From Pirellulaceae bacterium (GTDB taxonomy: Bacteria; Planctomycetota; Planctomycetia; Pirellulales; Pirellulaceae): a stretch of 64,000 nt of DNA. Both the position numbers and the translations under genes were made by a program. Below are positions 17,067 to 25,200 of this stretch, one piece after another. The notes under the pieces were generated by a model. The model did not search any database. It worked only from the letters and a program-made list of their open reading frames with translations, and was not told where the DNA came from. The stretch lies in the NCBI GenBank assembly GCA_023382975.1, contig JAHDXO010000012.1:35653-99652 (forward strand). The letters run 5' to 3'. Position 1 is the first letter of the stretch. The number at the start of each line of letters is the position of its first letter.

Positions 17067-18503
17067 CTACAAGATCGCGGCACCCTGCTGCTTGAGCGTC
17101 TCCCGGAGCCGGTGCGTGTCGATGTCGGCGACGGACTTGCCGGAATCCAGGGCCAGCCAAGCAGCGACGCCGGCGGCTTGTCCCATCTGATTGCAGTTGA
17201 TCATCACCCGCACGGCTCCAAAGGCTCCCTCGTCGGCATCGATGCTGCGGCCCGCGACCAAAATGTTGTGGGCGCCGCGAGGGACCAGCGAGGAGTACGG
17301 GATCTGGTAAAACGGCGTCTTTTCCAGATAGCGGAACGTGATGCCTCCGCCACTCGCATTGTGGATGTCCACCGGATAGGTTCCATTGGCGATCGCGTCG
17401 GGGAAACGCCGGCCGTCGAGCAGTTCGTCCTGCGTCAAGGTGTGCAAACACTGGGCGTGCCGGCCTTCGCGGATACCGATCTTGGCCGGCAATGTGAGCA
17501 GCGGTGTGCCTTGGCCGTCCATGAAGTGTTCCCGCAGCAGATCGCAGATCGCGCGTACTTGCCGTCGGCCCTCGATGGTCGCCTCGGTCAGTTCGTCGGC
17601 CTCCGCGCAGTTCGCGTTGAACACGCGCGTGCCGGCCAGCATGTACTCGTCCTCTCCTCCGGGCACGGCGCGGCCCCACGAGAAGCCCGGCTGCAACGCT
17701 TGCGGATACTTCGCGTCGAAGATCGCGCGATGGATGTTGAAGTCCGGATGCTTGCGGCGAATCGCCTCCAAGCCGCGCAGAATGACGCACATGGTCGGCG
17801 GCTGGACCGTGTCTCGCTGGTAGATGGGCATGCCCGTGCGAGCTACCACGTCCGCATCTCCCGTCGCGTCGATGAACTGCCTGGCCCGGATGGCTCGCCG
17901 GCCCGATTTGTCCTCGATCACCGCGGCCGCGATGCGTCCGTCCTCGACGATCGTTGCCACAAACATCGCGTGCAGCATCGGCCGTACATTTGCTTCGGTG
18001 ATCAGGGCGTCCAGCTCGATCTTCAGTTCTTCCGTGTTCAGCGCATAATGCGTCCGTTTGCCTTTGACGACCGTCAGCGAATTGCGGCGGTCCAGGCGTT
18101 CGAAGACCTCGGTCGACAAGCCAGCGATGATCTGCTGTTGGTTTTCCATGTCCTCGGTCGAATGCCAGAGGTTGACCAAACTGGCCGTGGCCACTCCGCC
18201 GAAGAAGCCGTTCGATTCGATCAAGACCACCTTGGCGCCGAGACGCGCCGCGGCGACTGCTGCGAAAACGCCCGTGCAACTGCCGCCGACCACGCACACG
18301 TCGCAATCGGCTGCGACAGGGATTTGCCGAGCCGGCTCGGCGATCGTCGGGCCTGCGGACGATGCCGCGGCAGCTTCGCCCACCGAGTTCCCATCTCCCG
18401 CACCGCCCGCAGGCGACGCGGCGGCGCTCCACAACGATCCCAGTCCCGCGGCACCAGCCGCCTGAAACAAACCACGACGCGACAAAGGATGGTCCGTGGC
18501 CAT
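17067..18503 (-). CDS. Tat-exported FAD-dependent oxidoreductase
   Basis: 478 residues from the ATG at 18503, with AAGGAG nine bases upstream; an in-frame ATG at 18533 precedes that site. A twin-arginine signal (SRRGLFQAAGAAGLGS) is followed by an Ala/Gly-rich linker. The FAD-binding fold starts at DVCVVGGSCTGVFAAVAAAR and continues VVLIESNGFFGGVATASLVN, the pattern of the FAD-dependent oxidoreductase family PF12831; the C-terminal NILVAGRSIDADEGAFGAVR completes the dinucleotide site. Substrate unknown; in planctomycetes these proteins sit with sugar-degradation genes. It is followed on the same strand by the symporter, about 250 bp away with a palindrome between them. Confidence 0.88.
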   Translation of the reverse strand: MATDHPLSRRGLFQAAGAAGLGSLWSAAASPAGGAGDGNSVGEAAAASSAGPTIAEPARQIPVAADCDVCVVGGSCTGVFAAVAAARLGAKVVLIESNGFFGGVATASLVNLWHSTEDMENQQQIIAGLSTEVFERLDRRNSLTVVKGKRTHYALNTEELKIELDALITEANVRPMLHAMFVATIVEDGRIAAAVIEDKSGRRAIRARQFIDATGDADVVARTGMPIYQRDTVQPPTMCVILRGLEAIRRKHPDFNIHRAIFDAKYPQALQPGFSWGRAVPGGEDEYMLAGTRVFNANCAEADELTEATIEGRRQVRAICDLLREHFMDGQGTPLLTLPAKIGIREGRHAQCLHTLTQDELLDGRRFPDAIANGTYPVDIHNASGGGITFRYLEKTPFYQIPYSSLVPRGAHNILVAGRSIDADEGAFGAVRVMINCNQMGQAAGVAAWLALDSGKSVADIDTHRLRETLKQQGAAIL

Positions 18504-18767
18504 GCTGATCGGCTCCTTCTGAAGTAGTTGCACCAGCGAATCCTGAGCATCAGTTTACACGATTCCCGCACTGAATTCGTGAGACTCAAGCTCCCATGTG
18601 GCTCTCCCACCGCATCCCCGCGGTTTCGGCCACCCGATACGCTGTTGAGAACACGTGTCTTCGCGCCGAGTCCGATTCTGCGGCAGTCGGGGCATGGTAA
18701 GTACGTCCGCGGCAAGTACACTGGTGCCTGATGATCATTCGATTCTCTGCACGGAAAGGAGCGAACG

Positions 18768-19412
18768 ATGCGATTTTTCTTCATGAGTGCGATGGCAGCG
18801 GCGTTGGTCGGCGGATGGGGAGTTCATGGCGGCAGGGCGGCCGATGTCGAGGAGGGGTTCGTCTCGTTGTTTGACGGCGAGACGTTCCGCGGCTGGGAAG
18901 GCAACCGAGACGTGTTCCGGATCGAGGACGGAGCGATCGTCGGCGGCAACTTGAAGGAACGTATCCCGCGCAACGAGTTCCTTTGCACGGAGAAAGAGTA
19001 CGGCGATTTCGAGTTGCGGCTGCAATTCAAGCTGCTGGGCGAGGGCACCAACGCGGGCGTCCAGATCCGCAGTCGCCGCGTACCGGACCATCACGAGATG
19101 ATCGGTTACCAAGCCGATCTGGGCGAGGGCTGGTGGGGGTGCCTGTACGACGAATCGCGCCGCCGCAAGGTGCTGGCCGGTCCGCCACCGGAAGCACGCT
19201 CGAAAGTCGTCAAAGGCAACGAGTGGAACGACTACCGGATACTCTGCCGCGGCGAGCGAATCCAATTGTGGATCAACGGGCAGATGACCGTCGACTACAA
19301 GGAGCCGGATGCGTCGCTCGAACAGCGCGGCGTGATCGGACTGCAAATCCACAGCGGCCCGCCCAGCGAAGCCTGGTACAAGAACGTGCGCATCCGCGAA
19401 TTAACCGAGTAG
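18768..19412 (+). CDS. Exported DUF1080 (3-keto-disaccharide hydrolase family) protein
   Basis: 214 residues. AAGGAG lies upstream of the ATG, and a signal peptide (MRFFFMSAMAAALVGGWGVH) is present. DUF1080 hallmarks: FVSLFDGETFRGWEGNRDVF, RIEDGAIVGGNLKERIPRNE, EYGDFELRLQFKLLGEGTNA, GVQIRSRRVPDHHEMIGYQ and the ending VRIRELTE. This is the single-domain, typical-length form and is more canonical than the copy at 384-1208. Members act on glycosides oxidised at C3, which fits the exported Gfo/Idh/MocA and FAD oxidoreductases nearby. It is transcribed divergently from the FAD oxidoreductase gene. Confidence 0.93.
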   Translation: MRFFFMSAMAAALVGGWGVHGGRAADVEEGFVSLFDGETFRGWEGNRDVFRIEDGAIVGGNLKERIPRNEFLCTEKEYGDFELRLQFKLLGEGTNAGVQIRSRRVPDHHEMIGYQADLGEGWWGCLYDESRRRKVLAGPPPEARSKVVKGNEWNDYRILCRGERIQLWINGQMTVDYKEPDASLEQRGVIGLQIHSGPPSEAWYKNVRIRELTE

Positions 19413-19774
19413 CCGCATCGATGCAAGCGATCCGATCCGCCGCACGTCCGCCCGCGTGCGGCAGCGTCTCGCGTGCGGCGCAAGCCCGCTAAAAACCTGG
19501 TCTGGACACGTGGCAGAGGTAGTTTTGCCCGGGATCGCTTGCGCATTCGCGGAGGACAGCGTCGACAGCATTGCTGCTGCTAGCATTTTGCGCAGTTGCG
19601 TCCTTGGAACGCTCGAGTCCCGCAAACTCTTCGCAAGTTGCCAGAATCTTTTAATTGATACGACCGGTACAACCGAAATTATTAGCACGGTCAGGGATCC
19701 GATCGAATCCCGGGATTCGGTTCGTTTGAATTCCTCTAAGGAGGCGCGACTCCGACGTTGCGTTCAAGAAATCC
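19413..19774. other. Intergenic region, nothing recognised
   Basis: 362 bp upstream of the first BBP7 gene. The last 150 bases are AT-richer and probably hold its promoter, but I cannot name a -35/-10 pair. No repeat or hairpin stands out. Confidence 0.45.
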
Positions 19775-21067
19775 ATGCCTCGCCTTCCATCATCTTGGCT
19801 TGTCTTCTCGTTTGTCGGCTGTTTGCTGGGCATGCCGTGCAGTCAACTCGTTCGTGCCATCGAGCTTCGCACGACCAACGGCGACCGAACGATCGTCCGC
19901 CATGTGTCGACATCGTCAATTCTGCAACAAGCGGACGAAGTGGACGAAGCGGTGGATCCGCTGGAGTACGTGCCGGCTCCGGTCATGTCGGGCAAGGGCC
20001 TGCCAACCTGGGAAGCGGAAACGTGTGGTTCGACCTGCCAGATGGGCCCCTCGGCTTGCCTGCCGGCTTGCGGCGAGCGGTTTTGGGTGGAACTCGAATT
20101 CCTGCTCTGGTGGCGCGAAGGCCGGTACTTTCCGCCTCTTGTGACGACGGACAATCCCGGAACTCTCCCGAACGCCACGGTTCTCTTCGGTGGCGACCAG
20201 TTGAGCGAACAGGCGCGACCAGGTGGTCGATTGCAGTTTGGCATGTGGCTGGATGATTGCCAATGTCTGGGAGTTGGCGGACGCTTCGTGTCGATTGCGG
20301 AGGCGACGACTAATTTTGAGCTGGACTCGTCGCAGTTGCCGTTCTTCGCCCGTCCCTTCTTCGACGCTGATCCCGCCGTCAATGCTCAGGAGGCTCAGGT
20401 GATCGCCAACGCTCCCGGACAAACGGGAGACCTGAACTTGGTCACGGAGTCGGAGTTCATGGCGGCGGATGCTTTCGTCCGCTGCTTGATGTTCCGCAAC
20501 GGTTTCGCGCGAATGGATTTCCTGTTCGGGTATCAGTTCGGCCGACTCGATGAGAGTCTGGTCATCGAGACGAACACCATGAATCTGTTGGCCGTCCGCG
20601 ATTCCTTCTTGACTCGTAATGAATTCCACGGCGGGCAGTTCGGGGTGAACGGGCAGTACCGTTGGGGTTGCTTGGGTGTCGAGATGGCTGCTAAGTTTGG
20701 CTTCGGCAACATGAACCAACAAGCCATCCTGAGCGGATCGACTACCGGCAGCACTCAGAATTCCGGGCTGCTGGTTCAGCAAGAGACCAACGCCGGCACG
20801 CACCAGCGGGACGAATTCTCGTACATGCACGACACGGGGATCAAGCTGGTCTACTATCCGACCGAGCGAATCAAGTTGTCGCTGGGCTACTCGATGATGT
20901 TCTTCAGCGACGTGCTCCGCCCTGGCGACCAGGTCGACACGGCGGTCGACAGCCGCTTGTTTCCAGCGGTCGCCGCACCGGCCGGAGTCGTCCGTCCCGC
21001 CTTCGAATTCGATTCGAACCACTTCTATGCCCACGGCCTGAATCTGGGATTGGAATGCCGCTTCTGA
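19775..21067 (+). CDS. BBP7-family outer-membrane beta-barrel protein (copy 1)
   Basis: 430 residues with a signal peptide (MPRLPSSWLVFSFVGCLLGM). A Cys-rich stretch (residues about 83-100, ETCGSTCQMGPSACLPACGE) precedes the conserved barrel entry FWVELEFLLWWREGRYFPPL followed by VTT. Alternating strands follow: RLQFGMWLDDCQCLGVGGRF, RMDFLFGYQFGRLDESLVI, FGVNGQYRWGCLGVEMAAKF, and the aromatic-ended last strand LNLGLECRF typical of outer-membrane barrels. This is the planctomycete BBP7 pattern shared with the gene at 34196-35614. Function is unknown beyond outer-membrane location. The ribosome site is weak (AAGAAA). Confidence 0.85.
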   Translation: MPRLPSSWLVFSFVGCLLGMPCSQLVRAIELRTTNGDRTIVRHVSTSSILQQADEVDEAVDPLEYVPAPVMSGKGLPTWEAETCGSTCQMGPSACLPACGERFWVELEFLLWWREGRYFPPLVTTDNPGTLPNATVLFGGDQLSEQARPGGRLQFGMWLDDCQCLGVGGRFVSIAEATTNFELDSSQLPFFARPFFDADPAVNAQEAQVIANAPGQTGDLNLVTESEFMAADAFVRCLMFRNGFARMDFLFGYQFGRLDESLVIETNTMNLLAVRDSFLTRNEFHGGQFGVNGQYRWGCLGVEMAAKFGFGNMNQQAILSGSTTGSTQNSGLLVQQETNAGTHQRDEFSYMHDTGIKLVYYPTERIKLSLGYSMMFFSDVLRPGDQVDTAVDSRLFPAVAAPAGVVRPAFEFDSNHFYAHGLNLGLECRF

Positions 21068-21210
21068 TCCGATTTCGCGTGGATTTGGCAATTATCGTGT
21101 CGTGGGCCGTGCGCTGTTCCGCCAGTTAATCGTTGACGCGTCCAGGGTGCCGACTTACGATACAGTTAGGCCCCTTGGCGACCTACTGGCACTGGACTAG
21201 GACACCAAAC

Positions 21211-22347
21211 ATGACGCGGAACAATCTTGATCGCAGCACGTCTCACCCCGATCTTCGGTGCAAGTGGATTCTCGCGGGGGCGGCTCTGTGTTTTTGCTTG
21301 GTCGCGGGCGCCGCGGCGTTGGCGCAGTTGCCGCCGAAGCCCGCGGTTCCACAGCCTGCGCCCCAGCCAGTGCCGAAACCGGCGGTAACACAACCGGCGC
21401 CTCCCGCGGCGACTCAGCCGATACCGAAGCCGCCGACTACCAAACCGGCGACACCGGCCGCGAAACCGAAGGAAGAGCCGAAAAAGCTGCCCGAACCCGT
21501 ACCGATGCAGTTGGACACGAAAGACGGCTGGAAGATCCATTGCCTGTTCTATCCGCCCAAGGAGAAGATCCGCAAAGGCACAGAAACGGTGCCGATCATC
21601 CTGCTGCATGGCTGGGGAGGGCAAGGCAGTGAGTGGAACTATCTGGCGACGGGCCTGCAAACCTACGGCCACGCGGCCATCGTTCCCGATCTGCGGGGAC
21701 ACGGCCGCAGCACAACTCGCAAGGAACGCGACGGTTCGCTGTCGACTGTCAAGTACGATGACCTGAAGCCTCAGGACATGGAGGCCTTTCTGCTGGACTT
21801 GGAAGCCGTGAAGAGCGAATTGCTGAAGATGCACAACGCGAGTGAAGTGAACATCGAACTGTTGACGGTCGTTGCGGCACAGGAAGGATGCATCATCGCG
21901 CTGAACTGGGCCGCGTGGGACTGGCACTGGCCGATCACGCCGGCCTACAAGCAGGGGCAGGACGTGAAAGCGCTGATTCTGCTTTCGCCGACGGACTCGT
22001 TCCGGCGGATGAACGCGACGGCAGCACTGAATACGCCGGCTATCCAGCGACAACTGTCGCTGTTGTTTGCCGTAGGTGCGGAAGACCGCAAGTCGTTGAG
22101 CGACGCTAGTCGGATGCACAGCCGCATCGAAAAGCTCCGCCCGTCGCTGAAGAACGAGACGCTCGAAGAGCAACGGCGATTGCGGGACATTTTTTTCATC
22201 GCGGCGCCGACCACGCTCCAGGGCACGAAGTTGACCGACGCCAGTCTCAGGGTCAATCGCGCCATCGTGGAGGTGATTCAGATGCGGTTGCTGAACCGTC
22301 GCGATGAATTTCGCTGGGCCGAACGCCGCAGTCCCGTCGGCGGCTAA
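21211..22347 (+). CDS. Alpha/beta-hydrolase fold protein lacking the Ser nucleophile
   Basis: 378 residues from the ATG at 21211 (MTRNNLDRSTSHPDL). A hydrophobic segment (about 19-40) acts as signal or anchor, then a Pro-rich linker (about 41-97) of Pro-Lys/Gln-Pro units. The hydrolase fold starts near 100 with VPIILLHGWGGQGSEWNYLA (oxyanion HG at 133-134) and AIVPDLRGHGRSTTR. The nucleophile elbow should read Gly-x-Ser-x-Gly, but the aligned segment TVVAAQEGCIIALNWA has Gln224 in place of Ser. The protein may therefore be a non-catalytic member. It probably sits in the envelope. A REP-like palindrome follows immediately and may serve as terminator. Confidence 0.82.
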   Translation: MTRNNLDRSTSHPDLRCKWILAGAALCFCLVAGAAALAQLPPKPAVPQPAPQPVPKPAVTQPAPPAATQPIPKPPTTKPATPAAKPKEEPKKLPEPVPMQLDTKDGWKIHCLFYPPKEKIRKGTETVPIILLHGWGGQGSEWNYLATGLQTYGHAAIVPDLRGHGRSTTRKERDGSLSTVKYDDLKPQDMEAFLLDLEAVKSELLKMHNASEVNIELLTVVAAQEGCIIALNWAAWDWHWPITPAYKQGQDVKALILLSPTDSFRRMNATAALNTPAIQRQLSLLFAVGAEDRKSLSDASRMHSRIEKLRPSLKNETLEEQRRLRDIFFIAAPTTLQGTKLTDASLRVNRAIVEVIQMRLLNRRDEFRWAERRSPVGG

Positions 22348-22356
22348 GGATTGCTC

Positions 22357-22437
22357 GAGAAAAAAGTGTCAGGAGTCATTTGCCGGGAACCGGCCCTCCG
22401 GGTGCTTCGCACAAATGACTCCTGACACTTTTTTCTC
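22357..22437. repeat. REP-like palindrome, family A
   Basis: Perfect 26-nt arms at 22357-22382 and 22412-22437; the stem contains AAAAAAGTGTCAGGAGTCAT and ends in a T6 tract. The 29-nt loop has its own GC-rich core resembling that of the elements at 41261-41319 and 41525-41600. It sits between two convergent genes and could terminate both. Confidence 0.93.
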
Positions 22438-22445
22438 GGCCGTTG

Positions 22446-23690
22446 CTAAGGCGATGCGGCGGGCACAACGGTTAGGGTCTGGCCGGAAACCTCAAAGGTC
22501 AGGCCGGCTGGGCGGAGAAGTGCTTCGAGCAACTGATCGCGGGTGGCTTCTTCCACGCGGAAGGATACCGGATCCTGGAGCTTGTCGCGGATTTGCGGGT
22601 CGTATTCGATTTGCAATCCCAGACGCTCGGCCAGCGCTTTGGCGACCGCACCCACGGGCTGATTCTTGACCTCGAGCGTGTAACGCACCTGCCCGGCCGC
22701 CGCAGGCGGGCGTTTGGTGGGCGCGGTACTGCCGCCTCGCATCCAGCGATCCACCGCGTGATGCGCCTCGATCGATCCGCGAACGGCGAGTCCGTCCGTT
22801 CGCCGGGCGGTTTCCGCCGTCGGAAACTGCTTCCCCAGCAAATCGACGATCTGCTCCGCCTGAGTCGCCGACATCCGGTACGACCGTTCGATCGTCGCCG
22901 AAGTCGGCAGGGGCACCAGGCGAATCCGCGGTGTCGTCTCGGCTGCTTCGAAGGTCAGTTCAAAGCCGGCCAGCAACAGACTGAGGTGCTCGGCAAAATC
23001 CAGCGGCGGCAGGTCGGCGGCGGGCCACAAGTCGTGGGGCACTTGATCCAGACCGTCGATCTCGATCCGTGACTGTTGCGCCAGCCGACCGATCAACTCG
23101 CGGGGTTGCGCCAATTCGGGCCACGCCACCGGCTGGGCGGCAAGCAATCGCGCCGAAACGGACGCCGGCCAGCGCCGAATCTCGTCTCGCCGCAGTTCAA
23201 CCACGGTTCCCAGCACGGTGGCCGTGTCTGCTGGACCGAAGTAAACCACCGGTCCGACCCGGCAGACTCCGATGCGCAACGATTGCGCCAACCGTTGCAT
23301 CACCTCGCGCAATGGTTCGTTCTGGACGGAAAAGTCGAGCGTTTGGTCGGGATCGACACGGCGATCCAAAAAAATGGCGGTGCGCTGGCTTCGGGCCAAA
23401 CTTCCCAGCGCACCGCGCAACGGATTGGACGCCCAGCGCAACGAGTCGACCGAAGTCTCGAGTTGACGTCCGAGACGATCGCCGGTGAGCCAGCCGACGT
23501 CATCGGCGGCTCGTGCCGTCACAACATTCGCCGGCAAGGCAAGGAGAGCCAAGAGGCAGCAGAAAACGGGACAGGCACCCGGTATCCAAGACCCCAAGTC
23601 CCATGCGTCGGAGCTAGGCCCGTGTTCGGAGTTGCCACTGTTCGGGGGCTCGCGGCCCGCTAAAGCTTCGTTGTCCTGCATTTCAGGCAT
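22446..23690 (-). CDS. STN-domain protein (secretin/TonB short N-terminal domain-like)
   Basis: 414 residues if started at 23690. In-frame starts at 23849, 23732 and 23681 are also possible; 23690 or 23681 leave room for the divergent TPR-gene promoter. A membrane segment (CPVFCCLLALLALPANVVTA) follows a polar head. The exported part has two STN-like modules: ALGSLARSQRTAIFLDRRVD with LDFSVQNEPLREVMQRLAQS, and a C-terminal YTLEVKNQPVGAVAKALAER with LEALLRPAGLTFEVSGQTLT. STN modules occur at the periplasmic ends of secretins and TonB receptors, but no secretin channel domain is present, so the protein probably supports another envelope complex. The function is unknown. Confidence 0.72.
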   Translation of the reverse strand: MPEMQDNEALAGREPPNSGNSEHGPSSDAWDLGSWIPGACPVFCCLLALLALPANVVTARAADDVGWLTGDRLGRQLETSVDSLRWASNPLRGALGSLARSQRTAIFLDRRVDPDQTLDFSVQNEPLREVMQRLAQSLRIGVCRVGPVVYFGPADTATVLGTVVELRRDEIRRWPASVSARLLAAQPVAWPELAQPRELIGRLAQQSRIEIDGLDQVPHDLWPAADLPPLDFAEHLSLLLAGFELTFEAAETTPRIRLVPLPTSATIERSYRMSATQAEQIVDLLGKQFPTAETARRTDGLAVRGSIEAHHAVDRWMRGGSTAPTKRPPAAAGQVRYTLEVKNQPVGAVAKALAERLGLQIEYDPQIRDKLQDPVSFRVEEATRDQLLEALLRPAGLTFEVSGQTLTVVPAASP

Positions 23691-23875
23691 TACCTTTATC
23701 TCAGTCAAGTCTGGCTCGAACACCGTGATCATTTTCACCCAAACGCCGCCGGAGAGAAAGTCGGCGAATTGCCTTCGTCGGGCATTGCGGCCATTGTCCG
23801 CCGGGCGTGACGCGATTAGACTCGAAGAATCAAGTTTGCCCTGTGCCATAGGTCGAGCATTGGAGAAGAAACCAC

Positions 23876-24535
23876 GTGACCGCCCCCAATCGCATTCCGC
23901 TGATCGATCGATTCTACCTTCGCTTTCTTGACGACGAGGATTCCGCGGAGTTTATCCGCTGCGTCTCCAAGCATTATCTGCCCGCAACGCTCGAACAACT
24001 GGCCCGCTTCGGCCAGCGGCTATCGCGCCGCGGGGCGGTGCTAGCATTGGGGTTTGTCGGCAATTACAGTGCCAATCCGGTGCTCGGCCACGCGTTGCGA
24101 GACAGCGATCGTGCGGTTCGCGTGCTGGCCGAAAACGCGATCCGCGAAGTCTGGTGCCGCGACGGCAGCGAAGAACAGCGGCAGCAGTTGAGCGTCCTGG
24201 TCCGCCTGAACGATGGCTATCAGTTCGAGGAGTCCCTGGAACTGGCCAGCCTGCTGATTCAGCAAGCGCCTCGCTTTGCCGAGGCCTGGAACCAGCGGGC
24301 TATCGCCCACTATCGATTGGGGCAATTCGAATCCGCCGCGAATGACTGTCAACAGACGGTCGAATTGAACCCGTTCCACTTCGGCTCGATTGTCGGTATG
24401 GCCCACTGCTATCTGGAAATGGGCGAAGGCTTTGCCGCCCTGGAGTGCTTCCGACGCGCGGTCGAGGTCAACCCGGGCCTCGAAGCGGTTCAGAGTCAAA
24501 TCGAGTTTCTGGAGCGCGCCCTGGACGGCATTTGA
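23876..24535 (+). CDS. TPR-repeat protein with N-terminal HEAT-like segment
   Basis: 219 residues from a GTG at 23876 preceded by GGAGAAG. Residues about 40-95 (LEQLARFGQRLSRRGAVLAL and ANPVLGHALRDSDRAVRVLA) resemble one or two HEAT-like helical pairs. Residues about 110-215 form two to three tetratricopeptide units, including AEAWNQRAIAHYRLGQFESA and VGMAHCYLEMGEGFAALECF. No signal peptide or membrane helix, so probably a cytoplasmic scaffold. It is divergent from the STN gene. No specific partner can be named. Confidence 0.82.
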   Translation: MTAPNRIPLIDRFYLRFLDDEDSAEFIRCVSKHYLPATLEQLARFGQRLSRRGAVLALGFVGNYSANPVLGHALRDSDRAVRVLAENAIREVWCRDGSEEQRQQLSVLVRLNDGYQFEESLELASLLIQQAPRFAEAWNQRAIAHYRLGQFESAANDCQQTVELNPFHFGSIVGMAHCYLEMGEGFAALECFRRAVEVNPGLEAVQSQIEFLERALDGI

Positions 24536-24580
24536 CCCGTGGGACGGATGAACGGGCTGGCGAACGATCCTGGGGAAGAA

Positions 24581-24625
24581 CAAAAAACGGCTGCGTCGCG
24601 ATCGGTTGACCGGGACGCAGCCGTT
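24581..24625 (-). terminator. Rho-independent terminator for the DUF3467 gene
   Basis: A 12-bp stem (24586-24597 with 24614-24625) around a 16-nt loop, followed in the minus direction by TTTTTTG. It lies 40 bp past the stop of the DUF3467 gene and ends the minus-strand cluster. Confidence 0.85.
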
Positions 24626-24663
24626 GAGCGAAGCTTGGTTGCTTCTCTGCCAGACGCGGCGCC

Positions 24664-25017
24664 TTAGCGGGATTGCTGGATGCGCAGTCGCTTGTTGATG
24701 TCGGTCTCCAGCACGCCGAACACGGACTCGTGCCGCTGAACCGACATGGACAACGCCGCCAGCAGTCGTTTGGCGGTGAAGAAATTCAAGATGATCCGCT
24801 GCGTAACCTTGATCGGGCTGGTGGGCATCCCGACGGGCTGCGGATTCAGACCAAAGTCGATGATCAGTTCTTCGGGTGAACCGGTCACCCGGCAGAAATT
24901 CGAGTAACTCGCCAGAATGTGGCTGTCATCGACCTGCAACTGCTGCTGCGGGGCCGCTGCCTGCGGAGCTTCCGGAGCGGTTCCCGTTTCCTGCACACCT
25001 TCGTTCTCGTTCGCCAT
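24664..25017 (-). CDS. DUF3467 protein
   Basis: 117 residues from the ATG at 25017, with GGGAGAGA just upstream; the in-frame start at 25137 has none. After an acidic, Ala/Gln-rich head (residues 1-28) the DUF3467 domain follows: DDSHILASYSNFCRVTGSPE, LIIDFGLNP and KVTQRIILNFFTAKRLLAAL. The family is small, widespread and of unknown function. No leader or membrane helix. It is the last gene before the terminator at 24581-24625, 183 bp after the PqqD-M50-HlyD gene on the same strand, so it may or may not share its transcript. Confidence 0.82.
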   Translation of the reverse strand: MANENEGVQETGTAPEAPQAAAPQQQLQVDDSHILASYSNFCRVTGSPEELIIDFGLNPQPVGMPTSPIKVTQRIILNFFTAKRLLAALSMSVQRHESVFGVLETDINKRLRIQQSR

Positions 25018-25200
25018 ACTGTCTCTCCCTCTTTCTTGACAAAAAACAAACTGTCCGACGAGTCCTCCCAGGGACTCGTCATCCGACTCACTTCCCTTGC
25101 GTGACGAAAACCATTCCCGTGTGCGGCGGTTCGCCACTCGACCGCCGCGGGCACAAAATATCGAAATCCGAACTGCTTGGCAGGGGCATGTAGCCGCGTC

